Origin: Rhodanobacter sp. L36
GTDB taxonomy: Bacteria; Pseudomonadota; Gammaproteobacteria; Xanthomonadales; Rhodanobacteraceae
Reading direction: 5' to 3'
Assembly (NCBI RefSeq): GCF_009765755.1
Contig: NZ_LMUV01000003.1
Location: forward strand, 194,257 to 258,256
Length of the DNA stretch: 64,000 bases
Shown in pieces: positions 30,040 to 39,696 of this stretch. The first letter of the stretch is position 1. Every line of letters starts with the position of its first letter. The translations under genes and the position numbers were made by a program. The notes under the pieces were generated by a model. The model saw nothing but the letters and a program-made list of their open reading frames with translations, was not told the origin of the DNA and searched no databases.

Positions 30040-31815
30040 ATGACGCGCACGGCTGCATTGGTGGACGGTACGGAGAGTAGTGTGCGGAGCAGGGCGTTCA
30101 AGTTCAAGCAACTGCGGCATTTTACGGCAGTCGTGCTGGTCGTGCTGGGCGGCTGCGCAGTGGCTCCGTCGCGACCGGCGCCGAAGGTCAACGCGAGTCC
30201 GCAACCGTTGGCGCGGTTGGTGATCGCCACGCCTGACACCGATCACGATGTGCTGGCCCAGTTGCTCACCGGCGAGCTGGCGCTGGGCCATACCGATTTG
30301 AAGACCGCATCGGACGCCTATGGCAAGGCCATGCTTTCCAGCAACGATCCACGCGTGGCCGAACGCGCTACCTCGCTGGCGCTTGCCGTCCATGACAATG
30401 TCGCCGCCCGTCGCGCGCTGGATCGCTGGCAACTACTGGGCGCGCAACCGGTCGCCATGGCGGAAGCGCGCGCCGGGTTGGCGATAGCACAAGGCGATTC
30501 TGCCGAAGCGAAGCGCCAGCTCGAACTGCTCACCAGCAGCGGCGCCAAGGATGCATGGCGGACTTTCGGGCGCGTGCTGCTGGGCGATTCCGATCAGGCG
30601 CAGGCTGCGCAACTTCTTCAATCGCTGGCGACACCGAAACGCCTGCCGGCGGATCCGCAGGCGTGGCTCGCGATGAGCGAGCTTGGCGACAAATTCAATC
30701 AGCACGCGTATGCCGTCGGTATCGCCGACGCGGCCATGCAGAAGTTCGGAACGGCCGAAACGTATGCGTGGGCCGCGCAGGTGAAATTCAAGGACGGTGA
30801 TCACGCCGGTGCGCGCGCGTTGTTGCAGAAAGCCATCGCGAAGGCGCCGCAGAACATCCAGCTGCGTCTGACCTACGCCGGCGTACTTACCGACGCGGGC
30901 GAGTACGCAGAGGCATCACGCCTGCTCGATCACGGCCCACAGAATGCCGACACTTTCGCCATGCGCGCCGCACTCGCCGCGCGCAACAAGGACGCCACGG
31001 CACTCGCTTCGATTTACCAGCAAATGCAACAGGCCGCGCCCGATGTGCGCGAACGCAGCGCTTACCTGCTCGGGCAACTCGCCGAAATGCAGCATCGCGA
31101 CGATGAAGCGCTGGCCTGGTACGGACAGGTGGGCGATGACGACGCCCATGCGTTCGATGCCGACCTGCACAGCGCGATCATCCTGCAATCGCAGGGCAAG
31201 ACTGACGACGCGCATCAGCTGCTCGAACAGATGCAGACGGACTATCTCGAACAGCCTGCGCAACTGCGTCAGGCCTATGAGGTCGATGCCGAGCTCTACA
31301 TGCGCGATTTGAATTACGCGAAAGCCGAGGATGCTTTCAGCCATGCGTTGCAGGTGGTGCCGAACGATCCGGGCCTGCTGTACGGACGCGGGCTGGCCTA
31401 TGCGGAAGCCGACCAGATCGATCAGGCGGTGCAGGATTTCCAGCAGCTTCTGAAGATCAAGCCCGGCGATATCGATGCGAGCAACGCACTCGGTTTCACG
31501 CTCGCCGACGCCAATCGCGACCTTCCCGAGGCCGAGCGTCTGATCAACAGCGCGCGGTCCGCCAAACCCGACGACCCGGCGATCGCGGATTCCTGGGGCT
31601 GGCTGCAATATCGCCTCGGCCATCTCGACCAAGCCGTCCAGACGCTGCAGAGTTCATGGCTCGCGCGCAAGGACGCGGATGTCGGCGTGCATTTGGGCGA
31701 GGTGTTATGGAAGCAGGGTCGCAAGCAGGATGCGCAGCGTGTGTTCGAGGAAGTGCGCAAGCTCGATCCGCACAACACTGCATTGCAGAACACCCTGAAG
31801 CGGCTTCACCTTTGA
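30040..31815 (+). CDS. TPR-repeat outer-membrane-type lipoprotein
   Basis: A 591-residue protein with a hydrophobic segment and lipobox LGGC (C39), then tandem tetratricopeptide repeats through the whole mature part. Examples are FAMRAALAARNKDATALASIYQQ and YGRGLAYAEADQIDQAVQDFQQLLKIKPGD, in separate repeats. Such proteins scaffold complexes. This one always tends to sit between hemA and lolB in gammaproteobacteria, so a role in envelope assembly is likely. The start at ATG 30040 gives an n-region of about 28 residues; GTG 30082 would give a more normal signal peptide. Confidence 0.85.
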   Translation: MTRTAALVDGTESSVRSRAFKFKQLRHFTAVVLVVLGGCAVAPSRPAPKVNASPQPLARLVIATPDTDHDVLAQLLTGELALGHTDLKTASDAYGKAMLSSNDPRVAERATSLALAVHDNVAARRALDRWQLLGAQPVAMAEARAGLAIAQGDSAEAKRQLELLTSSGAKDAWRTFGRVLLGDSDQAQAAQLLQSLATPKRLPADPQAWLAMSELGDKFNQHAYAVGIADAAMQKFGTAETYAWAAQVKFKDGDHAGARALLQKAIAKAPQNIQLRLTYAGVLTDAGEYAEASRLLDHGPQNADTFAMRAALAARNKDATALASIYQQMQQAAPDVRERSAYLLGQLAEMQHRDDEALAWYGQVGDDDAHAFDADLHSAIILQSQGKTDDAHQLLEQMQTDYLEQPAQLRQAYEVDAELYMRDLNYAKAEDAFSHALQVVPNDPGLLYGRGLAYAEADQIDQAVQDFQQLLKIKPGDIDASNALGFTLADANRDLPEAERLINSARSAKPDDPAIADSWGWLQYRLGHLDQAVQTLQSSWLARKDADVGVHLGEVLWKQGRKQDAQRVFEEVRKLDPHNTALQNTLKRLHL

Positions 31816-31828
31816 TGCGCGTGAATCC

Positions 31829-32437
31829 ATGAAGCGAAACCTCCGATTCCTTGCCGCCGCCTTGCCGCTGCTGCTCGCCGCCTGCGCGCCTGCCGTGCGC
31901 ATGAAAGGCGATGCGGGCCTGCTCGACGCGCAACGCACGCGCGAACAGCAACTCGCGTCTGCGGAGCACTGGACGTTGCAGGGTCGGTTGTCGATCTCCG
32001 ATGACAAGGGCCACGGCGGCACCGGCAGTCTCGTGTGGACGCAGGATGGCGAGTACTACACCTTCGAGATGCGCGGCCCGGCGATCAGCGGCGCGAATTT
32101 CAGGCTCAGCGGCGGCCCGGACGGCGCGTTGCTCGAAGGCTTGGCCGAAGGTCCGCTGCGTGGTCCGGACGCCGAGGCATTGATGCGCAAGGCGGTCGGC
32201 TGGGCGGTTCCGCTGCGCGATCTGCGCGCGTGGGTGATGGGTTTGCGTGCGGACAGCGGCCCGGCGGAACTGAACTTCGGCACGGATCGACTGCCGTCGC
32301 TGCTGCAGCAGGACGGTTGGGTGGTGGACTATCGCGAATGGGATGCGGCACATCAGCCGCCGTTGCCGAAGAAGGTTTTCGCGACGAATCCGCCTTACAA
32401 GGTTCGCCTCTCGATCGAGTCCTGGAGCTTCAGGTAG
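31829..32437 (+). CDS. lolB: LolB, outer-membrane lipoprotein receptor
   Basis: A 202-residue lipoprotein (lipobox LLAAC, C19) that receives lipoproteins from LolA and inserts them in the outer membrane. Family features are WTLQGRLSISDDKGHGGTGSLVWTQDGEYYTFEM (in two strands) and LRAWVMGL. It precedes ispE, the conserved lolB-ispE-tRNA-prs order. It begins 13 nt after the TPR lipoprotein gene. Confidence 0.94.
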   Translation: MKRNLRFLAAALPLLLAACAPAVRMKGDAGLLDAQRTREQQLASAEHWTLQGRLSISDDKGHGGTGSLVWTQDGEYYTFEMRGPAISGANFRLSGGPDGALLEGLAEGPLRGPDAEALMRKAVGWAVPLRDLRAWVMGLRADSGPAELNFGTDRLPSLLQQDGWVVDYREWDAAHQPPLPKKVFATNPPYKVRLSIESWSFR

Positions 32438-32522
32438 CGCCGCCAGCTTTCGGCTTGCGTTAGGCTTTGCGGCCTTCTGAGATTGTCTTGATGCGCAGCT
32501 TCGCAGCACGCACGGAATCACG

Positions 32523-33905
32523 ATGTCGTTTTCGATAGAACGAGCCGATGCGAGCCAGGTCGATGCGCTGTGCGTGATCGAACGCGGCGCGGTGCAGCTG
32601 TTTCGTGGACATGCGGCGTGGTCGTCGTACGCATCGATGCCGATTCCGTCGGAGTTGCTGTTGCAGGCGATCGAGCGTGGACGGGTCTGGACTGCATCGA
32701 ATGCGCGTGGCGAGCCGGTCGGCTTCATCTGGCTGGACGATTGTGGCCATGGCGATGGCGTGGGCATCGCCGAATTCGATGTGTTGCCCGCACACGGCAA
32801 ACAAGGCATTGGCGCGGCATTGCTCGAACACGTCTGTGAGTGGGCGAGTGCAGCCGGTTATCGGCGGATGGATCTGGGAACGCTGGCCGATGTGCCGTGG
32901 AACGCGCCGTTCTACGCCAAGCATGGCTTCACGGAAGTGGACAAGAGCCACGCTGATTTCAAACTTGCCCTGCGCCGTGACCGGGAGAATGGTTTCCCCG
33001 ATCATCTGCGCGTTTTCATGAGTCGGCCGCTGCCGGCGCCGTCGCATGGCGAATGGACGGTGTGGCCGGCGCCGGCCAAGCTCAACCTGTTCCTGCGCAT
33101 CGTCGGTCGTCGCGACGACGGCTATCACGAGTTGCAGACGGTGTTCCGCCTGCTTGACTGGGGCGACGAGATCCGCCTGCGGCTCCGTGTCGATGGCGTT
33201 ATCGCGCGTGTTTCGCAGTTGCCTGGCGTGGACGCCGACACTGATCTGGTGGTTCGCGCGGCGCGGCTCTTGCAACGCCATTCGGCGAGTTCGATGGGTG
33301 CCGACATCGCAGTGGAAAAGCGCATCCCGATGGGCGGTGGGCTTGGCGGCGGCAGCTCGGATGCAGCCACCGTGCTGGTGGCGCTCAATCGTTTGTGGAA
33401 GCTGGGATTGTCCGAGGACGAGTTGGCCAGTCTGGGCCGCGAACTTGGCGCGGATGTGCCGGTGTTCGTGCGCGGGCGTTCGGCGTGGGCCGAGGGCATC
33501 GGTGAACAACTGACCGCATTGCCGATGCCCAGGCGCCATTACGTGGTCGTCGATCCCCACGAAAGCGTGCCGACAGCCGCGCTTTTTCAAGCGTCTGAAT
33601 TGACACGAAATGCCCCCCGGGCGACAATTTCATCCTTTGCTTCCGGTGAAACAACGGAAAACGCCTTCGCGCCGGTGGTGCGTGCGCGGCATCCGCGGGT
33701 TTCCGCAGCGCTGGACTGGCTGGATGGTTTCGGTCAGGCGCGGCTTTCCGGCAGCGGTGGCTGCGTGTTTCTGGAAGCGAAATCGTTTGATCGGGCCATG
33801 GCGATTGCCAGGCAATGTCCGGCGACGTTCACGGCGCGGGTTGCCGCGGGAGTCGATGTTTCACCTTTGCAGATTGCGCTGGCGCGGCACCGCGACAGTC
33901 ATTGA
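32523..33905 (+). CDS. ispE: GNAT acetyltransferase fused to IspE (CDP-ME kinase)
   Basis: A single 460-residue open frame. Residues 1-165 form a complete GNAT N-acetyltransferase: FDVLPAHGKQGIGAALLEH carries the acetyl-CoA Q/R-x2-G-x-G loop (Q94-G97), then FYAKHGFTEVD. Residues 166-460 are a full IspE, the fourth MEP-pathway kinase, with K186 in PAPAKLNLFL, the ATP loop PMGGGLGGGSSDAAT (269-283) and D311 in GADVPVF. No stop lies between. ATG 33018 (M166) could start a normal 295-residue IspE, but no ribosome site is visible before it. So this is either a real fusion or two products from one frame. Confidence 0.9.
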   Translation: MSFSIERADASQVDALCVIERGAVQLFRGHAAWSSYASMPIPSELLLQAIERGRVWTASNARGEPVGFIWLDDCGHGDGVGIAEFDVLPAHGKQGIGAALLEHVCEWASAAGYRRMDLGTLADVPWNAPFYAKHGFTEVDKSHADFKLALRRDRENGFPDHLRVFMSRPLPAPSHGEWTVWPAPAKLNLFLRIVGRRDDGYHELQTVFRLLDWGDEIRLRLRVDGVIARVSQLPGVDADTDLVVRAARLLQRHSASSMGADIAVEKRIPMGGGLGGGSSDAATVLVALNRLWKLGLSEDELASLGRELGADVPVFVRGRSAWAEGIGEQLTALPMPRRHYVVVDPHESVPTAALFQASELTRNAPRATISSFASGETTENAFAPVVRARHPRVSAALDWLDGFGQARLSGSGGCVFLEAKSFDRAMAIARQCPATFTARVAAGVDVSPLQIALARHRDSH

Positions 33906-33966
33906 TTGCGGCGGCACGACAGTTTCAGCGAGTACGAACAAAAGTATCAGCGAACACAACAAATAC

Positions 33967-34043
33967 TGGGGCGTCGCCAAGCTGGTTAAGGCACGGGATT
34001 TTGATTCCCGCATACGCAGGTTCGAATCCTGCCGCCCCAGCCA
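33967..34043 (+). tRNA. tRNA-Gln (TTG)
   Basis: A complete 77-nt tRNA with acceptor TGGGGCG/CGCCCCA, D-arm GCCAAGCTGGTTAAGGC, anticodon loop TTTTGAT with anticodon TTG, T-loop GGTTCGAATCC, discriminator G and encoded CCA. It sits between ispE and prs, its usual place in gammaproteobacteria. Confidence 0.97.
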
Positions 34044-34076
34044 TCCATGATGGCTTTCGTACCGAGGTTCTCTATC

Positions 34077-35036
34077 GTGGATACGTCCACCCCGATGATG
34101 CTTTTTACCGGTAATGCGCACCATGCCTTGGCGGAGGATGTTGCCCATCGCCTCGGCGTGCCACTCGGCAAAGCGCTGGTCGGCACGTTCAGCGATGGCG
34201 AGGTGCAGATCGAGATCGAGGAAAACGTTCGCCGACAGGAAGTGTTCGTGCTGCAGCCCACCGGCGCGCCGAGTGCAGTGAACCTGTTCGAATTGCTGGC
34301 GCTGGCCGACGCACTGAAGCGGGCGTCCGCGGCGAGCGTCACCGCGGTGATCCCTTACTTCGGTTACGCACGGCAGGATCGCCGCCCGCGCTCGGCGCGC
34401 GTGCCGATTACCGCCAAGCTGGCCGCCAGGATGATTGGCGCCGCAGGTGTCGATCGCGTGCTGACAGTCGACCTGCATGCCGACCAGATCCAGGGCTTTT
34501 TCGATATTCCTGTCGACAACGTCTACGCTTCACCGGTGCTGCTGGCCGACATCTGGCGCAACCACAGCATGGACGACCTGATCGTGGTCAGCCCGGACGT
34601 CGGCGGCGTGGTGCGTGCTCGCGCACTTGCCAAGCGACTGGACGACGCGGACCTAGCGATCATCGACAAACGCCGGCCGAAAGCCAACGTGGCCACGGTG
34701 ATGAACATCATCGGCGACGTCAGTGGCAAGGTCTGCGTGTTGGTGGACGACATTGTCGACACCGCCGGCACGTTGTGCGCGGCGGCTGCAGCTCTGAAGG
34801 AGCGCGGCGCGCGCAAGGTCGTGGCGTACTGCGTGCATCCGGTGCTGTCGGGAGCGGCAGTCAGCAATATCGAAAACTCCCAGCTCGACCAGCTGGTAGT
34901 CACCAACACCTTGCCGCTGAGTGCCGAAGTCCAGGCCTGCGCCAAGATTCGCCAGCTTTCGGTCGCCGAGCTGCTGGCGGAAACCATTCGCCGTATCGCC
35001 TTTGGCGAGTCGGTGAGCTCGTTGTACGTGGATTGA
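34077..35036 (+). CDS. prs: Prs, ribose-phosphate pyrophosphokinase
   Basis: Makes PRPP from ribose 5-phosphate and ATP for nucleotide, His and Trp synthesis. Motifs are [57 protein letters not shown] and the PRPP loop [12 protein letters not shown]. The start is chosen at GTG 34077 ([13 protein letters not shown], 319 residues), with GAGG 9 nt upstream, matching the family length of about 315-319. ATG 34047 would add 10 residues and begin 4 nt after the tRNA end. Confidence 0.95.
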   Translation: MDTSTPMMLFTGNAHHALAEDVAHRLGVPLGKALVGTFSDGEVQIEIEENVRRQEVFVLQPTGAPSAVNLFELLALADALKRASAASVTAVIPYFGYARQDRRPRSARVPITAKLAARMIGAAGVDRVLTVDLHADQIQGFFDIPVDNVYASPVLLADIWRNHSMDDLIVVSPDVGGVVRARALAKRLDDADLAIIDKRRPKANVATVMNIIGDVSGKVCVLVDDIVDTAGTLCAAAAALKERGARKVVAYCVHPVLSGAAVSNIENSQLDQLVVTNTLPLSAEVQACAKIRQLSVAELLAETIRRIAFGESVSSLYVD

Positions 35037-35046
35037 TTTCAAACCC

Positions 35047-35090
35047 GGTTCCTCTGGTCGCGGGGGAACCACACAAGCTGCCGCGAGGCA
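35047..35090 (+). other. Two hairpins in the rplY leader
   Basis: GGTTCC...GGAACC and the short CTGCC-GCGA-GGCAG stem-loop lie between prs and rplY. No T-run follows, so they are not ordinary terminators. They may be part of an autoregulated leader or mark RNA processing. Confidence 0.4.
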
Positions 35091-35117
35091 GTTCATCACA
35101 CCAAGGTAGTTACTGAA

Positions 35118-35816
35118 ATGGCCAAGACTCATGAAATCAAGGCGCAAAGCCGCAAGGACGGGGGGAAAGGTGCGAGCCGCCGCCTGCGTCACGCGAACTT
35201 TGTGCCTGCCGTCGTTTACGGCGCCGGTCAGGATCCGGAAAACATCCAGATCGTGCACAACACCATCCTGCTCGCCGCCAAGCACGAGTGGTTCTTCTCG
35301 TCCATCCTCGATCTGAACGTGGACGGCAAGGTGCAGAAAGTGCTGGTGCGCGACTGGCAGAAGCATCCGTTCAAGCAGCTGATGATGCACATGGATTTCC
35401 TGCGCGTCGACGAAAACCAGGCCGTGCGCATCAACGTGCCGCTGCACTTCCTCAACCAGGAGAAGTCGCCGGCTGCGAAGACTTCCGGCGTGGTCGTTTC
35501 GCACAACCTCACCGAAGTCGAAGTGATCTGCCTGCCCAAGCACCTGCCGGAGTTCATCGAACTCGACCTGGCTGAACTGAAGGAAGGCGACATCATCCAT
35601 CTGTCGCAGCTGACCCTGCCGGCGAACGTCGAGATTCCCGCGTTGCAGCTTGGCGAGGCTCACGATATCGCCGTGGTCACGGCAACCGTGGTCAAGGAAA
35701 GCGCTGCGGACGTCGCGGAAGACGCCGCTGCCGAAGCCGAAGCCGAAGCCGCGAAGGCTGCTGCTGCCAAGTCCGGCGGCAAACCGGCTGCCAAGCCGGC
35801 AGCCGACAAGAAGTAA
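35118..35816 (+). CDS. rplY: RplY, 50S ribosomal protein L25 (CTC type)
   Basis: A 232-residue long-form L25 that binds 5S rRNA. The N-terminal 5S-binding domain (MAKTHEIKAQSRKDGGKGASRRLR split, then VPAVVYGAG and HPFKQLMMHMDFLRVDE) is followed by the CTC C-terminal domain. An Ala/Lys/Glu-rich low-complexity tail occupies roughly the last 40 residues. It is followed by a strong terminator and then pth, the standard prs-rplY-pth-ychF order. Confidence 0.96.
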   Translation: MAKTHEIKAQSRKDGGKGASRRLRHANFVPAVVYGAGQDPENIQIVHNTILLAAKHEWFFSSILDLNVDGKVQKVLVRDWQKHPFKQLMMHMDFLRVDENQAVRINVPLHFLNQEKSPAAKTSGVVVSHNLTEVEVICLPKHLPEFIELDLAELKEGDIIHLSQLTLPANVEIPALQLGEAHDIAVVTATVVKESAADVAEDAAAEAEAEAAKAAAAKSGGKPAAKPAADKK

Positions 35817-35821
35817 GCCAT

Positions 35822-35853
35822 CGAAACCCCGCGCCTTGGTGCGCGGGGTTTCG
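35822..35853 (+). terminator. Terminator hairpin between rplY and pth
   Basis: A perfect 13-bp stem (CGAAACCCCGCGC with GCGCGGGGTTTCG, 35822-35834 and 35841-35853) with a 6-nt loop carries a short TTT in the 3' arm. It ends 1 nt before the first possible pth start, so pth expression must survive or bypass it. Confidence 0.75.
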
Positions 35854-35854
35854 C

Positions 35855-36451
35855 ATGTCTGCCCGCATGGCTGGTTTGCGACTCATTGTCGGGCTAGGTA
35901 ATCCCGGCGCCGAATATCTCAGAACCCGGCACAACGCCGGGTTCTGGTTTGTGGACGCCCTCGCCAGCGGTCACGGCGAGCGATTCGCTTTCGACGGCAA
36001 GCTGCATGGCGAAACCTGCAGGGTGCGCATCGGCGGCGAGCCGGTGTGGCTGCTCAAGCCGTCAACCTTCATGAATAAAAGTGGCATCGCCATTGTCTCG
36101 GCGCTGCGCTACTACAAGATCGAGCCGGAGCAGTGCCTGATCGCGCATGACGATCTGGATCTGCCGCCTGGCACCGTGCGCCTGAAGTTCGACGGCGGAC
36201 ACGGCGGCCAGAACGGTTTGCGCGACACCATGGAACATCTCGGCCACGGCAGGTTTCATCGCCTGCGCGTGGGCATCGGTCATCCCGGCCATCGCGATCA
36301 GGTCACGCCGTGGGTGCTGGGCCGGCCTTCGGCGAAAGACGAGGACGCGATCCTCGACGGTATAGGCCGTGCGCTGGACGTGCTGCCGTTGGCGGTGGAA
36401 GGCCAATTCGAGAAAGCAATGCTCCGCCTGCACACGGTGGAAAACGGCTGA
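35855..36451 (+). CDS. pth: Pth, peptidyl-tRNA hydrolase
   Basis: A 198-residue enzyme that recycles tRNA from stalled peptidyl-tRNA. Family motifs are LIVGLGNPGAEYLRTRHNAGF with the catalytic His, LLKPSTFMNKSG with the conserved Asn, and AHDDLDLPPGTVRLKFDGG followed by GHGGQNGLRD. Two starts are possible, ATG 35855 and ATG 35867 (MAGLRLIVGLG). The latter leaves more room after the hairpin and is closer to the usual N-terminus. Confidence 0.95.
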   Translation: MSARMAGLRLIVGLGNPGAEYLRTRHNAGFWFVDALASGHGERFAFDGKLHGETCRVRIGGEPVWLLKPSTFMNKSGIAIVSALRYYKIEPEQCLIAHDDLDLPPGTVRLKFDGGHGGQNGLRDTMEHLGHGRFHRLRVGIGHPGHRDQVTPWVLGRPSAKDEDAILDGIGRALDVLPLAVEGQFEKAMLRLHTVENG

Positions 36452-36506
36452 GCGGAGTTGATCCGTCGCCACTTCACTCCACGATATTCATTACTGGATA
36501 CACACC

Positions 36507-37595
36507 ATGGGCATCAAATGCGGCATCGTCGGCCTGCCTAACGTCGGCAAGTCCACCTTGTTCAACGCGCTGACGAAAGCCGGCATCCCGGCGGCGAATT
36601 TTCCGTTCTGCACGATCGAACCGAACGTCGGCATCGTGCTGGTGCCCGATCCGCGTCTGAATCAGTTGTCCGCGATCGTGAAGCCGCAAAAAATCATCCC
36701 GACCACGATGGAATTCGTCGATATCGCCGGTCTCGTTGCCGGCGCATCGAAGGGTGAGGGCCTCGGCAACAAGTTTCTTGCACACATCCGCGAGGTCGAT
36801 GCGATCGCCCACGTGGTGCGGTGCTTCGAGGGTGATGTGATCCACGTCGCCGGCAAGGTCGATCCCATCTCGGATATCGAGACCATCGACACCGAACTGG
36901 CGCTGGCCGATCTCGAATCGGTGGAAAAGGCGTTGAACAAAGCCGAGCGCGCCGCCAAGGCGAACGACAAGGAAGCGCTGGCAAAGAAACCCGTGCTGCA
37001 GAAATTGTCGATCGCGCTCAACGACGGACGCTCCGCGCGCTCGATCGGCCTCGATGCCGAAGAGAAGGCGCTGGTGCGCGACATGTTCCTGCTCACGCTG
37101 AAGCCGCTGATGTACATCGCCAACGTCAGCGACGACGGTTTCGAGAACAATCCATTGCTCGACGCAGTGCGCGCCCGTGCCGTCGTCGAAGGTGCGGAAG
37201 TGGTGCCGGTGTGCGCGGCCATCGAAGAGGAAATGGCGCAGCTCGAAGACGCCGACCGCGACGAATTCCTGAAGGACATGGGATTGGACGAGCCGGGCCT
37301 GAATCGCGTGATCCGCGCAGGCTACAAGCTGCTCGGCCTGCAAACGTATTTCACCGCGGGTGAAAAAGAAGTCCGCGCGTGGCAGGTCAAGGCCGGCTCC
37401 ACCGCGCCGCAGGCGGCGGGCGTGATCCACACCGATTTCGAACGCGGCTTCATCCGCGCCGAGACCGTCGCGTTCGACGACTTCATCAAGTACAAGGGCG
37501 AGGGCGGCGCCAAGGAAGCGGGCCGTTTGCGACTGGAAGGAAAGGACTATCTGGTCAAGGAAGGCGACGTGCTGCACTTCCGTTTCAACGTCTGA
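36507..37595 (+). CDS. ychF: YchF/EngD, redox-regulated ribosome-associated ATPase
   Basis: A 362-residue OBG-family P-loop protein that prefers ATP. G1 is [18 protein letters not shown]3 is [20 protein letters not shown], and the G4 region reads NVSDD instead of NKxD, as expected for this ATP-using subfamily. A coiled-coil (about 125-200) precedes a C-terminal TGS domain ending [14 protein letters not shown]. It follows pth, as in most gammaproteobacteria. Confidence 0.96.
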   Translation: MGIKCGIVGLPNVGKSTLFNALTKAGIPAANFPFCTIEPNVGIVLVPDPRLNQLSAIVKPQKIIPTTMEFVDIAGLVAGASKGEGLGNKFLAHIREVDAIAHVVRCFEGDVIHVAGKVDPISDIETIDTELALADLESVEKALNKAERAAKANDKEALAKKPVLQKLSIALNDGRSARSIGLDAEEKALVRDMFLLTLKPLMYIANVSDDGFENNPLLDAVRARAVVEGAEVVPVCAAIEEEMAQLEDADRDEFLKDMGLDEPGLNRVIRAGYKLLGLQTYFTAGEKEVRAWQVKAGSTAPQAAGVIHTDFERGFIRAETVAFDDFIKYKGEGGAKEAGRLRLEGKDYLVKEGDVLHFRFNV

Positions 37596-37631
37596 GCACG
37601 CGCGCCGAACGTTGTCACGCCGGCCAACCGA

Positions 37632-39641
37632 TCACTTGAGATATTTCTCCATCCACCCGATCCATCGGCGGTAGATGTCGCTGACCTGCACGATGTCGTG
37701 CGGCAAGTGCGACGTTTCGGGATAGGCGTAGAACTCGACCGGCACACCGTTATCGCGCAGCCCGTGGTACCACTCCTCGGCGTTGACCATCGGCACGTTC
37801 GAGTCCATCACGTCGGCAAGAATCAGCGTGGGAGCCTTGACGTTGCGCACATAGGTGATCGGTGATTGCGCGCGCCAGATGTCCCACCCGGCATTCGTCC
37901 AGGGCGATGATCCCAACAGATAGGCGTCGCCTTCCTGGTAATAGGAAATGCTGTAGTCCATCAACCAGTCAGTGACCGGCGCGCCGGCGACCGCCGCTTT
38001 CCAGACGTCGTAATGACTGGTGAGCCACGCAGTGAGATAGCCGCCATAGGACCAACCCGTCACGCCGATGCGGCGCTCATCCACGATGCCCAGCTTTTCG
38101 ACCGCGGCGAGCCCGGCCATTACGTCCTGGCCCGGGCCATCGCCGGTGTTGCGATAGATCGCGTGCTGGTAGGCGTCGCCCAGATTCGGGCTGCCGCGGT
38201 AGTTCGGCTGAAACACCACGAAGCCGGCGGCTGCCAGCAACTGCGCCAGGCGCTGAAACCCTGCGTTGGAGGACATGGTGGGGCCGCCGTGAATCACCAG
38301 CACCAGCGGATATTTTCGGTCTGCTTCGTATCCAGCCGGATAAACCAGCACGCCGTCCTCGCGAAAGCCGTTCGGGCCCTTCCATTCGATCGACGCAGTG
38401 CGTCCCAGCTGGATCGAATCGATGAAGGCATTCACGTCGGTGAGCCGCCGCGGCTTGGCGTCGATGGAATCGAGAACGTACAACTCGCCGGGATGATTGG
38501 CGGTCGTGCCGATGAAGGCGATCGCGCCGGTGCTGGAAACGCTCATGCTGGTGGTGTCGTTGCTGGTCGTGGTGCCGAGACCATCATTGGCTTCCACATC
38601 GCCAAGATCGAGCAGCGTCGCTTTTCCTGAAAGCGGTTGCTTCCACAACGCCGTGTGCGTACCCAGTGCTCCGGCAGTGATCAGCGTCTGGCCGTCGCGC
38701 ATCCAGGCGTAGGTGCTGAAATGTCGCGCCAGCGTCGCAGTGGCATCGAACGTTTTCCCACGGGTGCTCACATAAATAGCGTCGCCGTTGTTCCGGTCGC
38801 CATCGCGTGGGCGGGAATACGCAGTGGCGTCGCCCAGTGGCGCAAATTGGAAATGGCCGGACGTTTCGTCGGATACCAGCGTTCGCATGCCACCGCTGGC
38901 GACATCCACTTCCGCGATGACGGAATGGAACGACGAAGCCCAGTACACACCCGGAAATTTCGTGAATGCGATGCGCTTGCCGTCGTGGCTCCACGCGGGC
39001 GTGGTCGTGCCGCCGGGCTCGGTGCCAAGACTGAAGTCACCGTCAGTCAGTTGCCTCGCTTTTCCACCTGACGCGGGCGCGACCCACAATTGCCATGACG
39101 CCACTTCCCTGGTCAGCAGGTAGTGGCCGTTAGTGACATGGAATGACTTGTCGTTCGCCTTGATCGCTTCCGCATGCGGCGGCGGGTCCTGCGCGACGAA
39201 CGCAATGCTTGCTCCGTCCGGGCTCCAGGCGTAGTCGTCCACGCCTCGCTCGTTGTCGGTCACACGCAAAGTGTTGTCGCTGGTGACGGGCATCACGAAG
39301 ACCTGCGTCTGTTTCGTCGCCGGATCTTTCGCGAGGAACGCCAGCCGTGCGCCATCGACAGACCATCGCGGCGAGGAAAGATTTTCGCGATTCGCAATCA
39401 ATGCACGGCGTGCGCCACTGACCACATCGACCAGATCGATTTCCTTCCTGGCCTTGTCTGCCTTCCAGTCTGGCGTGGAAACGATTACGGCGATTTTTTT
39501 GCCGTCCGGCGATATCTGCGGATCGGCGAGAGCCACGATGCGCTGCAGGTCGGTCAACTGGAATACGGGCGCGGCTGCTCGAACGTCAAGGCACGTCAAA
39601 AAGAAGATCGTGCAGCAGATGGCGCGACGCACGAACTTCAT
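37632..39641 (-). CDS. Secreted S9 family peptidase (prolyl oligopeptidase type)
   Basis: A 669-residue exported serine peptidase. A signal peptide (AICCTIFFLTCLDVRA) precedes WD40-like beta-propeller blades (ISPDGKKIAVIVS, WSPDGASIAFVAQ, WSHDGKRIAFTKF) over residues 30-410 and an alpha/beta-hydrolase domain. The triad is S531 in TGWSYGGYL, probably D613 in DSNVP and H645 in TSHLP, with oxyanion HGGP at 451-454. It is the last gene of a fecI-fecR-TonB receptor series. That order matches the clusters of lasso-peptide isopeptidases (AtxE type, also S9), so isopeptide cleavage is a live alternative to dipeptidyl or acylaminoacyl peptidase activity. Confidence 0.9.
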   Translation of the reverse strand: MKFVRRAICCTIFFLTCLDVRAAAPVFQLTDLQRIVALADPQISPDGKKIAVIVSTPDWKADKARKEIDLVDVVSGARRALIANRENLSSPRWSVDGARLAFLAKDPATKQTQVFVMPVTSDNTLRVTDNERGVDDYAWSPDGASIAFVAQDPPPHAEAIKANDKSFHVTNGHYLLTREVASWQLWVAPASGGKARQLTDGDFSLGTEPGGTTTPAWSHDGKRIAFTKFPGVYWASSFHSVIAEVDVASGGMRTLVSDETSGHFQFAPLGDATAYSRPRDGDRNNGDAIYVSTRGKTFDATATLARHFSTYAWMRDGQTLITAGALGTHTALWKQPLSGKATLLDLGDVEANDGLGTTTSNDTTSMSVSSTGAIAFIGTTANHPGELYVLDSIDAKPRRLTDVNAFIDSIQLGRTASIEWKGPNGFREDGVLVYPAGYEADRKYPLVLVIHGGPTMSSNAGFQRLAQLLAAAGFVVFQPNYRGSPNLGDAYQHAIYRNTGDGPGQDVMAGLAAVEKLGIVDERRIGVTGWSYGGYLTAWLTSHYDVWKAAVAGAPVTDWLMDYSISYYQEGDAYLLGSSPWTNAGWDIWRAQSPITYVRNVKAPTLILADVMDSNVPMVNAEEWYHGLRDNGVPVEFYAYPETSHLPHDIVQVSDIYRRWIGWMEKYLK

Positions 39642-39696
39642 GCATGTTTTCCCGACGAGATGCCGTGCGAGGCATCTCGTGAAAGCTCCGGTTCGA

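Noticed and set aside
36474..37577. 367-residue minus-strand frame opposite ychF
   Set aside because: YchF motifs are complete on the plus strand; the other frame is compositional.
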